From Fulvimonas soli (lineage in GTDB: Bacteria > Pseudomonadota > Gammaproteobacteria > Xanthomonadales > Rhodanobacteraceae): a DNA stretch of 40,186 nucleotides. Where the stretch lies: contig NZ_QGHC01000006.1 in assembly GCF_003148905.1 (NCBI RefSeq), positions 1 to 40,186 on the forward strand, read 5' to 3'. The position numbers and the translations under genes are program-made. Under the pieces are notes generated by a model. That model was not told the origin of the DNA. It saw only the letters and a list, made by a program, of their open reading frames with translations, and ran no database searches. Shown here piece after piece: positions 27,754 through 36,774 of the stretch (positions within the stretch are counted from its first letter, which is position 1; every line of letters begins with the position of its first letter).

Positions 27754-28836
27754 TCAGCCGTGGCCGGCCAGCGACTTCAGCTCGTCGGCCTGGTGCTCGC
27801 GGGTGAGCGTGTCGACCAGCTCGTCCAGGTCGCCCTGCATGATCTCGGGCAGGCGGTACAGGGTGAGGTTGACGCGGTGGTCGGTGACCCGGCCCTGCGG
27901 GAAGTTGTAGGTGCGGATGCGCTGGCTGCGGTCGCCCGAGCCGACCTGCAGGCGGCGCTCCTGCGCCTGCGCGGCGGCCTGCTTGCCCTGCGCCTCGTCG
28001 AGCAGGCGCGCCTTCAGCAGGCTCATCGCGCGGGCGCGGTTCTTGTGCTGGCTGCGCTCGTCCTGGCACTCCACCACGATGCCGGAGGGCAGGTGGGTGA
28101 TGCGGATCGCCGAGTCGGTCTTGTTGACGTGCTGGCCGCCGGCGCCGGAGGCGCGGAAGGTGTCGATCCTGAGGTCGGCCGGGTTGAGCTCGACGTCCTC
28201 GATCTCGTCCATCTCCGGCAGGATCGCCACGGTGGCGGCGGAGGTGTGGATGCGCCCCTGCGACTCGGTCTCCGGCACGCGCTGCACGCGGTGCGTGCCC
28301 GACTCGAACTTCAGGCGCGAGTAGGCCCCCTTGCCCTCCACGCGGGCGACGATCTCCTTGTAGCCGCCGTGCTCGCCGGGGCTCTCGGAGAGCACTTCCA
28401 CGTGCCAGCGCCTGCGCTCGGCGTAGCGCGCGTACATGCGGAACAGGTCGCCGGCGAAGATCGCCGCCTCGTCGCCGCCGGTGCCGGCGCGCACCTCCAG
28501 GAACAGGTTGGCCTCGTCGCGCGGGTCCTTCGGCAGCAGCAGGAGCTGCAGCTCGCCGTCCAGCTCGGCCAGCCGCGCCTCCAGCCGGGCCACGTCGTCG
28601 GCCGCCATCTCGCGCAGCTCCGGGTCGGCCAGCATCGCCCGCGTCTCGGCCAGCTCGCGCGCGGCGCGCTCGTGCTCGCGCAGCGTGGCGGCCACCGGCT
28701 CCAGCTGCGCGTACTCGCGCGACAGCTCGCGGAAGCGCTGGCCGTCGGCCAGCACCTCGGGCTCGGCGAGCAGGCGGCCGAGCTCCTCGTGGCGTTCGGA
28801 CAGGGCTTCGAGCTTGCGGCGGATCGAGGGGGTCAT
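27754..28836 (-). CDS. prfA: Peptide chain release factor 1
   Basis: A 360-residue class I release factor that reads UAA and UAG and hydrolyses peptidyl-tRNA. The codon-recognition motif has the RF1 form P-x-T (PET, residues 188-190). The catalytic GGQ is at 233-235 in [15 protein letters not shown]. Length is standard. It lies 76 bases downstream of hemA on the same strand. The methyltransferase gene prmC, which often follows prfA, is not here; an OGT-like gene takes that place. Confidence 0.98.
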   Translation of the reverse strand: MTPSIRRKLEALSERHEELGRLLAEPEVLADGQRFRELSREYAQLEPVAATLREHERAARELAETRAMLADPELREMAADDVARLEARLAELDGELQLLLLPKDPRDEANLFLEVRAGTGGDEAAIFAGDLFRMYARYAERRRWHVEVLSESPGEHGGYKEIVARVEGKGAYSRLKFESGTHRVQRVPETESQGRIHTSAATVAILPEMDEIEDVELNPADLRIDTFRASGAGGQHVNKTDSAIRITHLPSGIVVECQDERSQHKNRARAMSLLKARLLDEAQGKQAAAQAQERRLQVGSGDRSQRIRTYNFPQGRVTDHRVNLTLYRLPEIMQGDLDELVDTLTREHQADELKSLAGHG

Positions 28837-28912
28837 GAGGGCGAGGCGCGAGTGGGGAGTGGAGAGGAGCGGGTGGGCGGAGGCGGGACCCCGGGCTTTG
28901 GCTCGATCCTCG

Positions 28913-30187
28913 CTACTCCTCGCGCACTTCCGGTCCTTCCGGCCTGCCGTACAGGCGCCCGGCCGCGTGCAGCAGCTCCAGGTCGCCGGCCAGCGCCGCC
29001 TCGCGCAGGCGCGCGCTGGGGTGGTGCAGCAGCTTGTTGGTCAGCGTGTTGGCGAGGAAGGCCAGCGCCTCGTCCGGCGACTTGCCGCGCGCCAGCATCG
29101 CCTGCGCCTTGGCCAGCACCTCGTCGCGGTACTGCTCGGCGTGCTGGCGCAGGTCCACCACCGGGTTGCGCAGGGTGAGCGCGCGGCGCCAGGCCATGTA
29201 GCGCTCCACCTGCAGGTCGATGATCGCCTCGGCCTCGCGCGCGGCCGCCTCGCGCGAGCGGCGGTTGTCGTCGATCACCTGTCTGAGGTCGTCGATGCCG
29301 TACAGGAACACGTCGTCCAGCGTGCCCACCCCGGGCTCGATGTCGCGCGGCACGGCGATGTCGACCATGAACATCGGCCGGCGCCGCCGCGTGGCGATCG
29401 CCTTCTCCACCATCGCGCGGGTCACCACCGGGGTGCGCGAGGCGGTGGAGGAGATCACGATGTCGGCCTCGGCCAGGTGCTGCGGCAGGTCGTGCAGGGC
29501 GATCGCGTAGCCACCGTGGCGGCCGGCCAGCTCCTGCGCGTTCTCCAGCGTGCGGTTGGCCACGATCAGCCGACGCACCTGCTTGTCGGCCAGGTGCCGC
29601 GCGGCCAGCTCGATGGTGTCGCCGGCGCCGACCAGCAGCACGCAGGCCTGCTTGAGGTCGGTGAACACCTGCTCGGCCAGCCGCACCGCGGTGAACGCCA
29701 CCGAGACGGTGTGCGCGCCGATGCGGGTGTCGGTGCGCACCCGCTTGGCCACCGCGAAGGTGTGCTGCAGCAGGCGGTCCAGCGGCGCGCCCAGCGCCTG
29801 CGCCTCGCGCGCGATCTGGTAGGCGTCCTTCACCTGGCCGAGGATCTGCGGCTCGCCCAGCACCATCGAGTCCAGCCCGGTGGCGACGCGGAACATGTGC
29901 CGCACCGCGGCGTCCTCGTCGTGGCGGTAGAGGAACTCGTCGAGCTTGCCCGGAGTCAGACGGTGGTGGCGGCCGAGCCAGTCCAGCGGCACGTCCTCGG
30001 CGCCCGCCGCCACGCCGACGTACAGCTCGGTGCGGTTGCAGGTGGACAGGATCAGCGCCTCCTCCACGCCCGGCTCGCCGCGCAGCGCGCGCAGCGCGGC
30101 GCCGGCGGCGTCCGCGTCGAACGCCACCTGCTCGCGCAGGCCGACCGGCGCGGTGAGGTGATTGAGCCCGAGGGCGATCAGCGGCAT
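28913..30187 (-). CDS. hemA: Glutamyl-tRNA reductase
   Basis: A 424-residue enzyme that reduces Glu-tRNA to glutamate-1-semialdehyde, the first step of the C5 route to heme. The catalytic cysteine is C50 in [12 protein letters not shown]. The [20 protein letters not shown] stretch, the NADPH-binding region starting [16 protein letters not shown] and the C-terminal dimerisation helix are all present. ATG 30187 is fixed by the family N-terminus [15 protein letters not shown]. It heads the minus-strand run hemA-prfA-OGT-ppk2 and is divergent from the TPR lipoprotein gene. The hemA-prfA gap (28837-28912) carries weak GAGTGGG heptads. Confidence 0.98.
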   Translation of the reverse strand: MPLIALGLNHLTAPVGLREQVAFDADAAGAALRALRGEPGVEEALILSTCNRTELYVGVAAGAEDVPLDWLGRHHRLTPGKLDEFLYRHDEDAAVRHMFRVATGLDSMVLGEPQILGQVKDAYQIAREAQALGAPLDRLLQHTFAVAKRVRTDTRIGAHTVSVAFTAVRLAEQVFTDLKQACVLLVGAGDTIELAARHLADKQVRRLIVANRTLENAQELAGRHGGYAIALHDLPQHLAEADIVISSTASRTPVVTRAMVEKAIATRRRRPMFMVDIAVPRDIEPGVGTLDDVFLYGIDDLRQVIDDNRRSREAAAREAEAIIDLQVERYMAWRRALTLRNPVVDLRQHAEQYRDEVLAKAQAMLARGKSPDEALAFLANTLTNKLLHHPSARLREAALAGDLELLHAAGRLYGRPEGPEVREE

Positions 30188-30295
30188 GGCGTTGTCGTTG
30201 GCGAGACGGCGGGCATCCGGCGGCGTAGGCTAGGCTTGCGGCATGGCGCCGGCGGAAAATGGGGCCGCGACACAAGGCGGGCAACGGAGAATAGT

Positions 30296-32044
30296 GTGCT
30301 GAGCGGGCATCCCAAGTTCAAGCAACTGCGGCAATTTGCAGCCTGCGGCGCGCTCGCGCTGGGGCTGGCGGCCTGCGCCTCGGCGCCGGGCCAGCGGCCG
30401 GCGGCGGCCGCCAGGGCCGCCGTCGCCGCGCAGCCGCTGGACCGGCTGACCGTGGCCACCCCGGACGCCGAGCACGACCTGGTCGCCCAGCTGATGGCGG
30501 GCGAGATGGCGCTCACCCATACCGACCTGAAGACCGCCGCGGCGCACTACGGCCGCGCGATGGCGCTCTCCGACGACCCGCGGGTGGCCGAGCGCGCCGC
30601 CGGCCTCGCCATCGCCGTGCACGACGCCGTCGCCGCGCAGCGCGCGATCGCGCGCTGGCAGGCGCTCGGCGCCACCCCGGCGCAGCTGGCGCAGGTGCGC
30701 GCGCAGCTGGCGCTCGACCAGGGCGACACCGCCGGCGCCCGGCGGCAGCTCGAACTGCTGGTCGGCACCGGCGACAAGGACGCCTGGCGGCAGTTCGGTC
30801 GCGTGCTGCTCGGCGCGCGCGACCAGGCGCAGGCGGCGCAGCTGCTGGAGGCGCTGGCCACGCCCGAGCGCCTGCCGGCCGACCCGCAGGCCTGGCTGGC
30901 GATGAGCGAGATGGGCGACAAGCTCGGCCGCCCGGCCTACGCGCTGCGGATCGCCGACGCCGCGGTGCGCCGCTTCCACGGCCCGGAGACCTACGCCTGG
31001 GCCGCGCAGCTCAAGTACAAGGCCGGCGACCACGCCGGCGCCAAGGCGCTGCTGCAGCAGGCGCTGGCCAGGAACCCGGACAACGCGCAGCTGCGGCTGG
31101 CCTACGCCGGCCTGCTCAGCCAGGGCGGCGACTACGCGGCGGCCGCGCGCCTGCTCGACCGCGGCCCGCAGGACGCCGACACCTACGCGCTGCGCGCCGC
31201 GCTGGCGGCCAAGGCCAACGACAAGGCGGCCATCGCCCGGCTCTACCAGCAATTGCAGCAGGCGCCGGACGAGGTGCGCAGCGGCAGCGCCTACCTGCTC
31301 GGCCAGCTGGCCGAGATGCTCGGCCGGCGCGGCGAGGCGCTGGGCTGGTACGACCAGGTCGGCGACGACGACGAGCACGCCTTCGACGCCGACCTGCGCA
31401 GCGCGGTGCTGCTGTTCCAGCAGGGCAAGCGCGCCGACGCCCACGCGCTGCTGGAGCAGCTGCAGACCGGCTACCTCGACCAGCCGGCGCAGCTGCGCCG
31501 CGCCTACGAGGCGGACGCCGAGCTGTACATGCAGGAGCAGCGCTACGCGCAGGCCGCGGACGCCTACGGCCGCGCGCTGCAGGTGATGCCGGACGACCCG
31601 GGCCTGCTCTACGGCCGCGGCCTGGCCTACGCCGAGGCCGGCAGGATCGACCCGGCGGTGGCCGACTTCCGCCGCCTGCTGCAGATCCGTCCCAACGACG
31701 CCGACGCCAGCAACGCGCTCGGCTACACCCTGGCCGACGCCAACCGCGACCTGCCGGAGGCCGAGCGGCTGATCGAGGTCGCCCGCGCGGCCAAGCCGGA
31801 CGACCCGGCGATCGCCGACTCGTGGGGCTGGCTGCAGTACCGGCTGGGCCACCTGGACCAGGCCGCGCAGGTGCTGCGCGGCGCCTGGGCGGCGCGCAAG
31901 GACGCCGACGTCGGCGTGCACCTGGGCGAGGTGCTGTGGAAGCTCGGCCGGCGCGAGGACGCCGAGAGGATCTTCGACCAGGTGCGCCGCCTCGACCCGC
32001 ACAACGGCAACCTGCAAGCCACCCTCAAGCGCCTGAAGCCATGA
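30296..32044 (+). CDS. TPR-repeat lipoprotein
   Basis: A 582-residue exported protein. The signal peptide ends in a lipobox (ALGLAACAS), so it should be lipid-anchored. The rest is made of TPR-like helix pairs along the whole length (for example YGRAMALSDDPRVAERAAG, GAKALLQQALARNPDNAQL, ALQVMPDDPGLLYGRGLAY, VADFRRLLQIRPNDADASN). The start is GTG 30296, since GGAG lies 6 bases upstream and this gives a clean signal peptide; no in-frame ATG is near. The stop overlaps lolB by ATGA. TPR lipoproteins next to lolB are known in several gammaproteobacteria, and a role in envelope assembly is inferred only. Confidence 0.9.
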   Translation: MLSGHPKFKQLRQFAACGALALGLAACASAPGQRPAAAARAAVAAQPLDRLTVATPDAEHDLVAQLMAGEMALTHTDLKTAAAHYGRAMALSDDPRVAERAAGLAIAVHDAVAAQRAIARWQALGATPAQLAQVRAQLALDQGDTAGARRQLELLVGTGDKDAWRQFGRVLLGARDQAQAAQLLEALATPERLPADPQAWLAMSEMGDKLGRPAYALRIADAAVRRFHGPETYAWAAQLKYKAGDHAGAKALLQQALARNPDNAQLRLAYAGLLSQGGDYAAAARLLDRGPQDADTYALRAALAAKANDKAAIARLYQQLQQAPDEVRSGSAYLLGQLAEMLGRRGEALGWYDQVGDDDEHAFDADLRSAVLLFQQGKRADAHALLEQLQTGYLDQPAQLRRAYEADAELYMQEQRYAQAADAYGRALQVMPDDPGLLYGRGLAYAEAGRIDPAVADFRRLLQIRPNDADASNALGYTLADANRDLPEAERLIEVARAAKPDDPAIADSWGWLQYRLGHLDQAAQVLRGAWAARKDADVGVHLGEVLWKLGRREDAERIFDQVRRLDPHNGNLQATLKRLKP

Positions 32045-32655
32045 AGCGAATCCTCTGTTGTGCCGCGGCGGCGCTGCTGCTGGCCGGCTGCGCCGCGCCC
32101 GCGGTGCGCATGAAGGGCGACGCCGCCCTGCTCGACGCCCAGCGCGTCCGCGAGCAGGCGCTGGGCGGCGTCGACCACTGGGCGCTGGAAGGCCGGCTGG
32201 CCGTCTCCAACGGCCAGGACGGCGGCAGCGGCAGCCTGAGCTGGACCCAGGACGGCGAGCGCTACGCCTTCGAGCTGCGCGCGCCGGTCACCGGCAAGAG
32301 CTTCCGCCTCACCGGCGGCCCCGGCGGCGCGCTGCTGGAGGGCGTGGAGGGCGGTCCGCTGCGCGGGCCCGACGCCGAGTCGCTGATGCGCCGCGCGCTG
32401 GGCTGGGACGTGCCGCTGCGCGAGCTGCGCGCCTGGGTGCTCGGCCTGCGCGCGGACGCCGGCCCCGCCGAGCTCAGCTTCGGCGCCAACCGCCTGCCCT
32501 CGCTGCTGGAGCAGGACGGCTGGGCGGTGGAATACCGCGCCTGGGACGAGGCGCGCCAGCCGCCGCTGCCGAGCACGGTGTTCGCCTCGCGGCCGCCGTA
32601 CAAGGTGAAGCTGTCGATCCAGTCGTTCCGGCTCGACGCCGGCGCGCCGCGATGA
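32041..32655 (+). CDS. lolB: Outer-membrane lipoprotein receptor LolB
   Basis: A 204-residue lipoprotein that accepts lipoproteins from LolA and inserts them in the outer membrane. The lipobox is LLLAGC. After it come LolB-type strands ([40 protein letters not shown] and ending [13 protein letters not shown]). The ATG overlaps the stop of the TPR gene. It is followed after 7 bases by the GNAT-IspE gene. The order lolB then ispE is conserved in gammaproteobacteria, which supports the call even though LolB sequences vary. Confidence 0.93.
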   Translation: MKRILCCAAAALLLAGCAAPAVRMKGDAALLDAQRVREQALGGVDHWALEGRLAVSNGQDGGSGSLSWTQDGERYAFELRAPVTGKSFRLTGGPGGALLEGVEGGPLRGPDAESLMRRALGWDVPLRELRAWVLGLRADAGPAELSFGANRLPSLLEQDGWAVEYRAWDEARQPPLPSTVFASRPPYKVKLSIQSFRLDAGAPR

Positions 32656-32662
32656 TTGCCGG

Positions 32663-34078
32663 ATGAGCCCGCCGTTCCATATCGAGCGCGCCGTGCCGGC
32701 GCAGGTGGACGCCCTGTGCGCGATCGAGCGCGCGGCGGTGCAGCTGTTCCGCGGCCATCCGGCCTGGCCGGCCTACGAGGCGGCCAGCCTGCCGCCCGAC
32801 CAGCTCGAGGCCGCCATCGCGCGCGGCCTGGTGTGGGTGGCGCTGGGCGAGGCGGGCGCGCCGGTGGGCTTCGTCTGGCTGGACGACGAGGCCGGCGGGG
32901 ACGCCGTCGCCGTCGCCGAGATCGACGTGCTGCCGCGCCACGGCCGCCGCGGCATCGGCGCCGCGCTGCTGGAGCACGCCTGTGCCTGGGCGCGCGCGGC
33001 CGGCTACCGCCGGGTCGACCTCGGCACCCTGGCCGACGTGCCCTGGAACGCGCCGTTCTACGCCAGGCACGGCTTCCGGCCGATGGACAAGCACGCGCCG
33101 GCCTACGCCGCGCTGCTGGCGCACGACCGCGCCCACGGCTTCCCCGACCGGCTGCGCGTGTTCATGTCGCGCCCGCTGGAACCGGCCGCGCCGGGCGACT
33201 GGACCGCCTGGCCGGCGCCGGCCAAGCTCAACCTGTTCCTGCGCATCACCGGCCGCCGGCCGGACGGCTACCACGAGCTGCAGACGGTGTTCCGCCTGCT
33301 CGACTGGGGCGACGAGCTGCGCCTGCGCGTGCGCGGCGACGGCGAGATCCGCCGCGTGGGCGGGGCGCCCGGCGTGCCGGCCGACGACGACCTGGCGGTG
33401 CGCGCCGCGCGGCTGCTGCGCGAGCACGCCGGCGTCGGGGCCGGCGCGGACATCGGCATCGACAAGCGCATCCCGATGGGCGGCGGCCTGGGCGGCGGCA
33501 GCTCGGACGCGGCCACGGCGCTGGTGGCGCTCAACCACCTGTGGGGCTGCGGGCTGGACGAGGACGCGCTGGCCGGGCTGGGCCGGCGCCTGGGCGCCGA
33601 CGTGCCGGTGTTCGTGCGCGGCCGCTCGGCCTGGGCCGAGGGCGTGGGGGAGCGGCTGACGCCGCTGGCGCTGCCGCGGCGCTGGTACGTGGTGCTCGAC
33701 CCGCGCGCGCACGTGCCCACTGCGGGCCTGTTTCAAGCGCCTGAATTGACACGAAATGCCGCGCCGGCGACAATTCCGTCCTTTGTTTCGGGCGAGGCGG
33801 CCGAAAATGCCTTCGAGCCGGTCGTGCGGGCGCGCTACCCCGAGGTGGCGGCCGCGCTGGACTGGCTGGGGGGATTCGGCCGGGCGCGGTTGTCCGGCAG
33901 CGGCGGCTGCGTGTTCCTCGAAACGGCCTCGCGCGGTCAGGCGCGGCGGGTGGCGCGGCAGTGTCCGGCGGCCTTCGCCGCGCATGTCGCGCCGGGCGTG
34001 GACACGTCGCCCCTGCGGCGGGCCCTGGCCCGGCACCGCGGGGCGGCCGGGAACGCATCGACGCCGGCGCAGCGCTAG
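32663..34078 (+). CDS. ispE: GNAT acetyltransferase-IspE fusion (4-diphosphocytidyl-2-C-methyl-D-erythritol kinase)
   Basis: One 471-residue frame holds two enzymes. Residues 1-170 are a complete GNAT domain with the acetyl-CoA loop [15 protein letters not shown] (92-106) and the C-terminal [17 protein letters not shown]. Residues about 179-465 are IspE, a GHMP kinase of the MEP isoprenoid pathway, with [20 protein letters not shown] at its start, [17 protein letters not shown] for ATP binding and a late SGSGGCVF. No stop codon separates them. An internal ATG at 33164 (M168, [13 protein letters not shown]) has no ribosome binding site. IspE normally stands alone at about 290 residues. Translation as one protein is my inference. 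The acetylation target is unknown. The gene follows lolB and precedes tRNA-Gln. Confidence 0.93.
   Translation: MSPPFHIERAVPAQVDALCAIERAAVQLFRGHPAWPAYEAASLPPDQLEAAIARGLVWVALGEAGAPVGFVWLDDEAGGDAVAVAEIDVLPRHGRRGIGAALLEHACAWARAAGYRRVDLGTLADVPWNAPFYARHGFRPMDKHAPAYAALLAHDRAHGFPDRLRVFMSRPLEPAAPGDWTAWPAPAKLNLFLRITGRRPDGYHELQTVFRLLDWGDELRLRVRGDGEIRRVGGAPGVPADDDLAVRAARLLREHAGVGAGADIGIDKRIPMGGGLGGGSSDAATALVALNHLWGCGLDEDALAGLGRRLGADVPVFVRGRSAWAEGVGERLTPLALPRRWYVVLDPRAHVPTAGLFQAPELTRNAAPATIPSFVSGEAAENAFEPVVRARYPEVAAALDWLGGFGRARLSGSGGCVFLETASRGQARRVARQCPAAFAAHVAPGVDTSPLRRALARHRGAAGNASTPAQR
33746..33774 (+). promoter_or_regulatory. Sigma70-like promoter inside ispE, directed at tRNA-Gln and prs
   Basis: A perfect -35 box TTGACA (33746-33751), a 17-base spacer and GACAAT (33769-33774, four of six -10 bases) lie inside the ispE coding region, about 360 bases before tRNA-Gln. 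The surrounding codons (positions 33730-33810) are notably poorer in G and C than the rest of the gene, as if the sequence were kept for the promoter. A very similar TTGACA-N17-CACAAT precedes tRNA-Tyr. Confidence 0.55.
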
Positions 34079-34143
34079 TTTCCGGAGCGCTGCGCGGGCG
34101 GGCGGGAGCCGCGCGGCACGTCGCGGCTCGCGCATTGAAACGG

Positions 34144-34220
34144 TGGGGCGTCGCCAAGCTGGTTAAGGCACGGGATTTTGATTCCCGCATGCGCAGGTTC
34201 GAATCCTGCCGCCCCAGCCA
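34144..34220 (+). tRNA. tRNA-Gln (TTG)
   Basis: A 77-base cloverleaf. The acceptor arms TGGGGCG and CGCCCCA pair fully, G is the discriminator base and CCA is encoded. The anticodon stem CGGGA/TCCCG holds the loop TTTTGAT with anticodon TTG. The T arm has GGTTCGAATCC. A tRNA-Gln between ispE and prs is the usual order in this group. Confidence 0.97.
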
Positions 34221-34256
34221 CCATCCAACCGCACTCTGGGTCTAGAGGAACACACC

Positions 34257-35213
34257 GTGGACACGTCCACCCCGATGCTCTTCACCGGCAATGCCCACCG
34301 CGCGCTGGCCGAGGAGGTCGCCCACCGGCTGGGCGTGCCGCTGGGCAAGGCGCTGGTCGGCAGGTTCAGCGACGGCGAGGCGCAGGTCGAGATCGAGGAG
34401 AACGTGCGCCGCCAGGAAGTGTTTTTGATCCAGCCCACCGGCGCGCCGAGCGCGGAGAACCTGGTGGAGCTGCTGACCCTGGTGGACGCGCTCAAGCGCG
34501 CCTCGGCGGCCAGCGTCACCGCGGTGATCCCGTACTTCGGCTACGCCCGCCAGGACCGCCGTCCGCGCTCGGCGCGCGTGCCGATCACGGCGAAGATGGT
34601 GGCCAAGCTGATCGGCACCGTCGGCGTGGACCGCGTGCTCACGGTGGACCTGCACGCGGACCAGATCCAGGGCTTCTTCGACATCCCGGTGGACAACGTC
34701 TACGCCTCGCCGCTGCTGCTGGCGGACATCTGGCGCAACCACTCGATGGACGACCTGATCGTGGTGAGCCCGGACGTGGGCGGCGTGGTGCGCGCGCGCG
34801 CCATCGCCAAGCGGCTGGACGACGCCGACCTGGCGATCATCGACAAGCGCCGCCCGCGCGCCAACGTCGCCACGGTGATGAACATCATCGGCGAGGTGGA
34901 CGGCAAGACCTGCGTGCTGGTGGACGACATCGTCGACACCGCCGGCACGCTGTGCGCGGCGGCCGCGGCGCTGAAGGAGCGCGGTGCGCGCAAGGTGGTG
35001 GCCTACTGCGTGCACCCGGTGCTGTCGGGCGCGGCGATCGGCAACATCGAGAACTCGCAGCTGGACCAGCTGGTGGTCACCAACACGCTGCCGCTGCGCC
35101 CCGAGGCGCAGGCGTGCGCGAAGATCCGCCAGCTGTCGGTGGCCGAGCTGCTGGCCGAGACGATCCGCCGCATCGCCTTCGGCGAGTCGGTGAGCTCGCT
35201 GTACGTGGATTGA
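34257..35213 (+). CDS. prs: Ribose-phosphate pyrophosphokinase (PRPP synthetase)
   Basis: A 318-residue enzyme that makes PRPP from ribose-5-phosphate and ATP for nucleotide, histidine and tryptophan synthesis. Family motifs are [35 protein letters not shown] (flexible loop and ATP site), [27 protein letters not shown] and the PRPP loop [17 protein letters not shown] 34257 is the start, with GAGGAA 6 bases upstream; ATG 34275 is too far inside. It follows tRNA-Gln by 36 bases and is probably co-transcribed with it. Confidence 0.97.
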   Translation: MDTSTPMLFTGNAHRALAEEVAHRLGVPLGKALVGRFSDGEAQVEIEENVRRQEVFLIQPTGAPSAENLVELLTLVDALKRASAASVTAVIPYFGYARQDRRPRSARVPITAKMVAKLIGTVGVDRVLTVDLHADQIQGFFDIPVDNVYASPLLLADIWRNHSMDDLIVVSPDVGGVVRARAIAKRLDDADLAIIDKRRPRANVATVMNIIGEVDGKTCVLVDDIVDTAGTLCAAAAALKERGARKVVAYCVHPVLSGAAIGNIENSQLDQLVVTNTLPLRPEAQACAKIRQLSVAELLAETIRRIAFGESVSSLYVD

Positions 35214-35223
35214 GATCGGGGCG

Positions 35224-35298
35224 CGGGGAGCGGGGAACGGGGAACGCGAAGCCTGGCGCAAGCCTGCTTTGGTTCCCGTGCCCCGCTCCCCGTTCCCA
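35224..35298. repeat. Inverted GGGGAAC heptad element
   Basis: The left arm (35224-35245) has GGGGAGC and GGGGAAC heptads; the right arm (35272-35298) has the reverse complement with small changes. The two can form a long hairpin around about 26 bases. It lies between prs and rplY. There is no T tract, so whether it terminates transcription is open. The rest of the gap up to 35374 shows only a short direct leader. Confidence 0.7.
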
Positions 35299-35374
35299 AC
35301 CACCGGCTCTCCTGGTCGCGGGAGAGTCGCCCCTCCGCCGCAAGGCGGAGTCATCAAACCAAGGTAGTACCCCA

Positions 35375-36031
35375 ATGTCCCAGACCCATGAAATCAAGGC
35401 CGAAGTCCGCAAGGACGCGGGGAAAGGTGCGAGCCGCCGCCTGCGTCGCGCGGCCTACGTGCCCGCCGTCGTCTACGGCGCCGGCCAGCCGCCGCAGAAC
35501 ATCCAGATCGAGCACAACACCGTGCTGCTCGCCGCCAAGCACGAGTGGTTCTTCTCCTCCGTGCTCGACCTCAACGTCGACGGCAAGGTGCAGAAGGTGC
35601 TGGTGCGCGACTGGCAGAAGCATCCGTACAAGCAGCAGATGCTGCACATGGACTTCCTGCGCATCGACGAGAACCACGCCATCCGCGTCAACGTGCCGCT
35701 GCACTTCCTCAACCAGGAGAGCTCGCCGGCCGGCAAGACCTCCGGCGTGGTGATCTCGCACAACCTGACCGAGGTGGAAGTCTCCTGCTTGCCGAAGGAC
35801 CTGCCCGAGTTCATCGAGCTGGACCTGGCCGACCTCAAGCCCGGCGACATCATCCACCTGTCGCAGGTCAAGCTGCCCAAGGGCGTGGAGATCCCGGCGC
35901 TGCACCTGGGCGCCGACCACGACATCGCCGTGGTGACCGCCAACGCGGTGAAGGAAGAGGTCGAGGAGACCCCGGCCGCCGCCGAGGGCGCCCCCGCCGA
36001 GGGCGAAGCCAAGCCGGCCGAGAAGAAGTAA
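35375..36031 (+). CDS. rplY: 50S ribosomal protein L25/general stress protein Ctc
   Basis: A 218-residue long-form bL25 that binds 5S rRNA. The N-terminal domain (about 1-95) has EVRKDAGKGASRRLRRAAYV, PAVVYGAG and HMDFLRID. The second beta domain (about 100-190) has VPLHFLNQESSPAGKTSGVV and LADLKPGDIIHLSQVKLP. The tail is acidic and Ala/Glu/Lys-rich (EETPAAAEGAPAEGEAK). This two-domain form is the Ctc type. ATG 35375 is the family start. It is followed by pth, as is common. Confidence 0.97.
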   Translation: MSQTHEIKAEVRKDAGKGASRRLRRAAYVPAVVYGAGQPPQNIQIEHNTVLLAAKHEWFFSSVLDLNVDGKVQKVLVRDWQKHPYKQQMLHMDFLRIDENHAIRVNVPLHFLNQESSPAGKTSGVVISHNLTEVEVSCLPKDLPEFIELDLADLKPGDIIHLSQVKLPKGVEIPALHLGADHDIAVVTANAVKEEVEETPAAAEGAPAEGEAKPAEKK

Positions 36032-36038
36032 GCCGCTC

Positions 36039-36068
36039 GCGTCCCGCGCCCGCCCGGGCGCGGGACGC
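36039..36068 (+). terminator. Perfect 13-bp hairpin between rplY and pth
   Basis: Arms GCGTCCCGCGCCC (36039-36051) and GGGCGCGGGACGC (36056-36068) with loop GCCC. It starts 8 bases after the rplY stop and ends 14 bases before pth. There is no T tract, so it may be a weak terminator, an mRNA-stabilising or processing site, or a barrier that lowers pth expression. Confidence 0.5.
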
Positions 36069-36082
36069 CGGCCCGCCGCTGC

Positions 36083-36685
36083 ATGGCAGGACTCAAGCTC
36101 ATCGTCGGCCTGGGCAATCCCGGCGCCGAGTACCTCCGAACCCGGCACAACGCCGGGTTCTGGTTTGTGGACGCCCTGGCGTCGGCGCAGGGCGAGCGCT
36201 GGGGCTTCGACGGCAAGCTGCACGGCGAGGCCTGCAAGGCGCGCGTGGGCGGCTCGCCGGTGTGGCTGCTCAAGCCGGCCACCTTCATGAACAAGAGCGG
36301 CCTCGCGGTGGCCTCGGCGCTGCGCTACTACAAGATCGCGCCGGAGGAATGCCTGGTCGCCCACGACGACCTGGACCTGCCCCCCGGCACGGTGCGGCTG
36401 AAGTTCGACGGCGGCCACGGCGGCCAGAACGGCCTGCGCGACATCGCCGCGCACCTCGGCCACGGCCGCTACCACCGGCTGCGCATCGGCATCGGCCATC
36501 CCGGCCACAAGGACAAGGTGACGCCGTGGGTGCTCGGCCGGCCCTCGGCGCAGGACGAGGACGCCATCCTCGGCGGCATCGCCCGCGCCCTGGACGTGCT
36601 GCCGCTGGCGGTGGACGGGCAGTTCGACAAGGCGATGCAGTGGCTGCATACGGCGGGAACGGGGAACGGGGAACGGGGAACGTGA
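36083..36685 (+). CDS. pth: Peptidyl-tRNA hydrolase
   Basis: A 200-residue enzyme that releases tRNA from prematurely dropped peptidyl-tRNA. The catalytic histidine is in TRHNAGFWFVD (after VGLGNPGAEY). Other family motifs are KPATFMNKSG, VAHDDLDLPPG and GGHGGQNGLRDI. The last residues (AGTGNGERGT) are encoded by GGGGAAC heptads, so the repeat element has run into the gene and replaced or extended its natural end. ATG 36083 fits the family N-terminus. Confidence 0.97.
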   Translation: MAGLKLIVGLGNPGAEYLRTRHNAGFWFVDALASAQGERWGFDGKLHGEACKARVGGSPVWLLKPATFMNKSGLAVASALRYYKIAPEECLVAHDDLDLPPGTVRLKFDGGHGGQNGLRDIAAHLGHGRYHRLRIGIGHPGHKDKVTPWVLGRPSAQDEDAILGGIARALDVLPLAVDGQFDKAMQWLHTAGTGNGERGT

Positions 36686-36764
36686 TGCGCCCGGCAAGAG
36701 CCGCATCGTTCCACCTGACCTGATCCACACGTTCCCCGTTCCCCATTCCATTCCCCGTTCCCCG
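36657..36764. repeat. Inverted GGGGAAC heptad arrays between pth and ychF
   Basis: On the left, 36657-36682 has GGGGAAC three times plus partial copies, inside the 3' end of pth. On the right, 36730-36764 has the reverse complement (GTTCCCC/ATTCCCC variants) about four times. The two arrays face each other around about 47 bases. The same unit occurs at 35224-35298. Confidence 0.8.
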
Positions 36765-36774
36765 GAGTTCCACC

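Noticed and set aside
33730-33810. Horizontal transfer as the cause of the GC-poor stretch in ispE.
   Set aside because: It is only about 80 bases long, stays in frame within a normal IspE and coincides with promoter boxes, so local selection explains it better.
33164-34078. IspE as a separate gene starting at the internal ATG.
   Set aside because: There is no ribosome binding site before ATG 33164 and no stop codon that would end the GNAT frame. The single long frame is the simpler reading, although internal initiation cannot be excluded.
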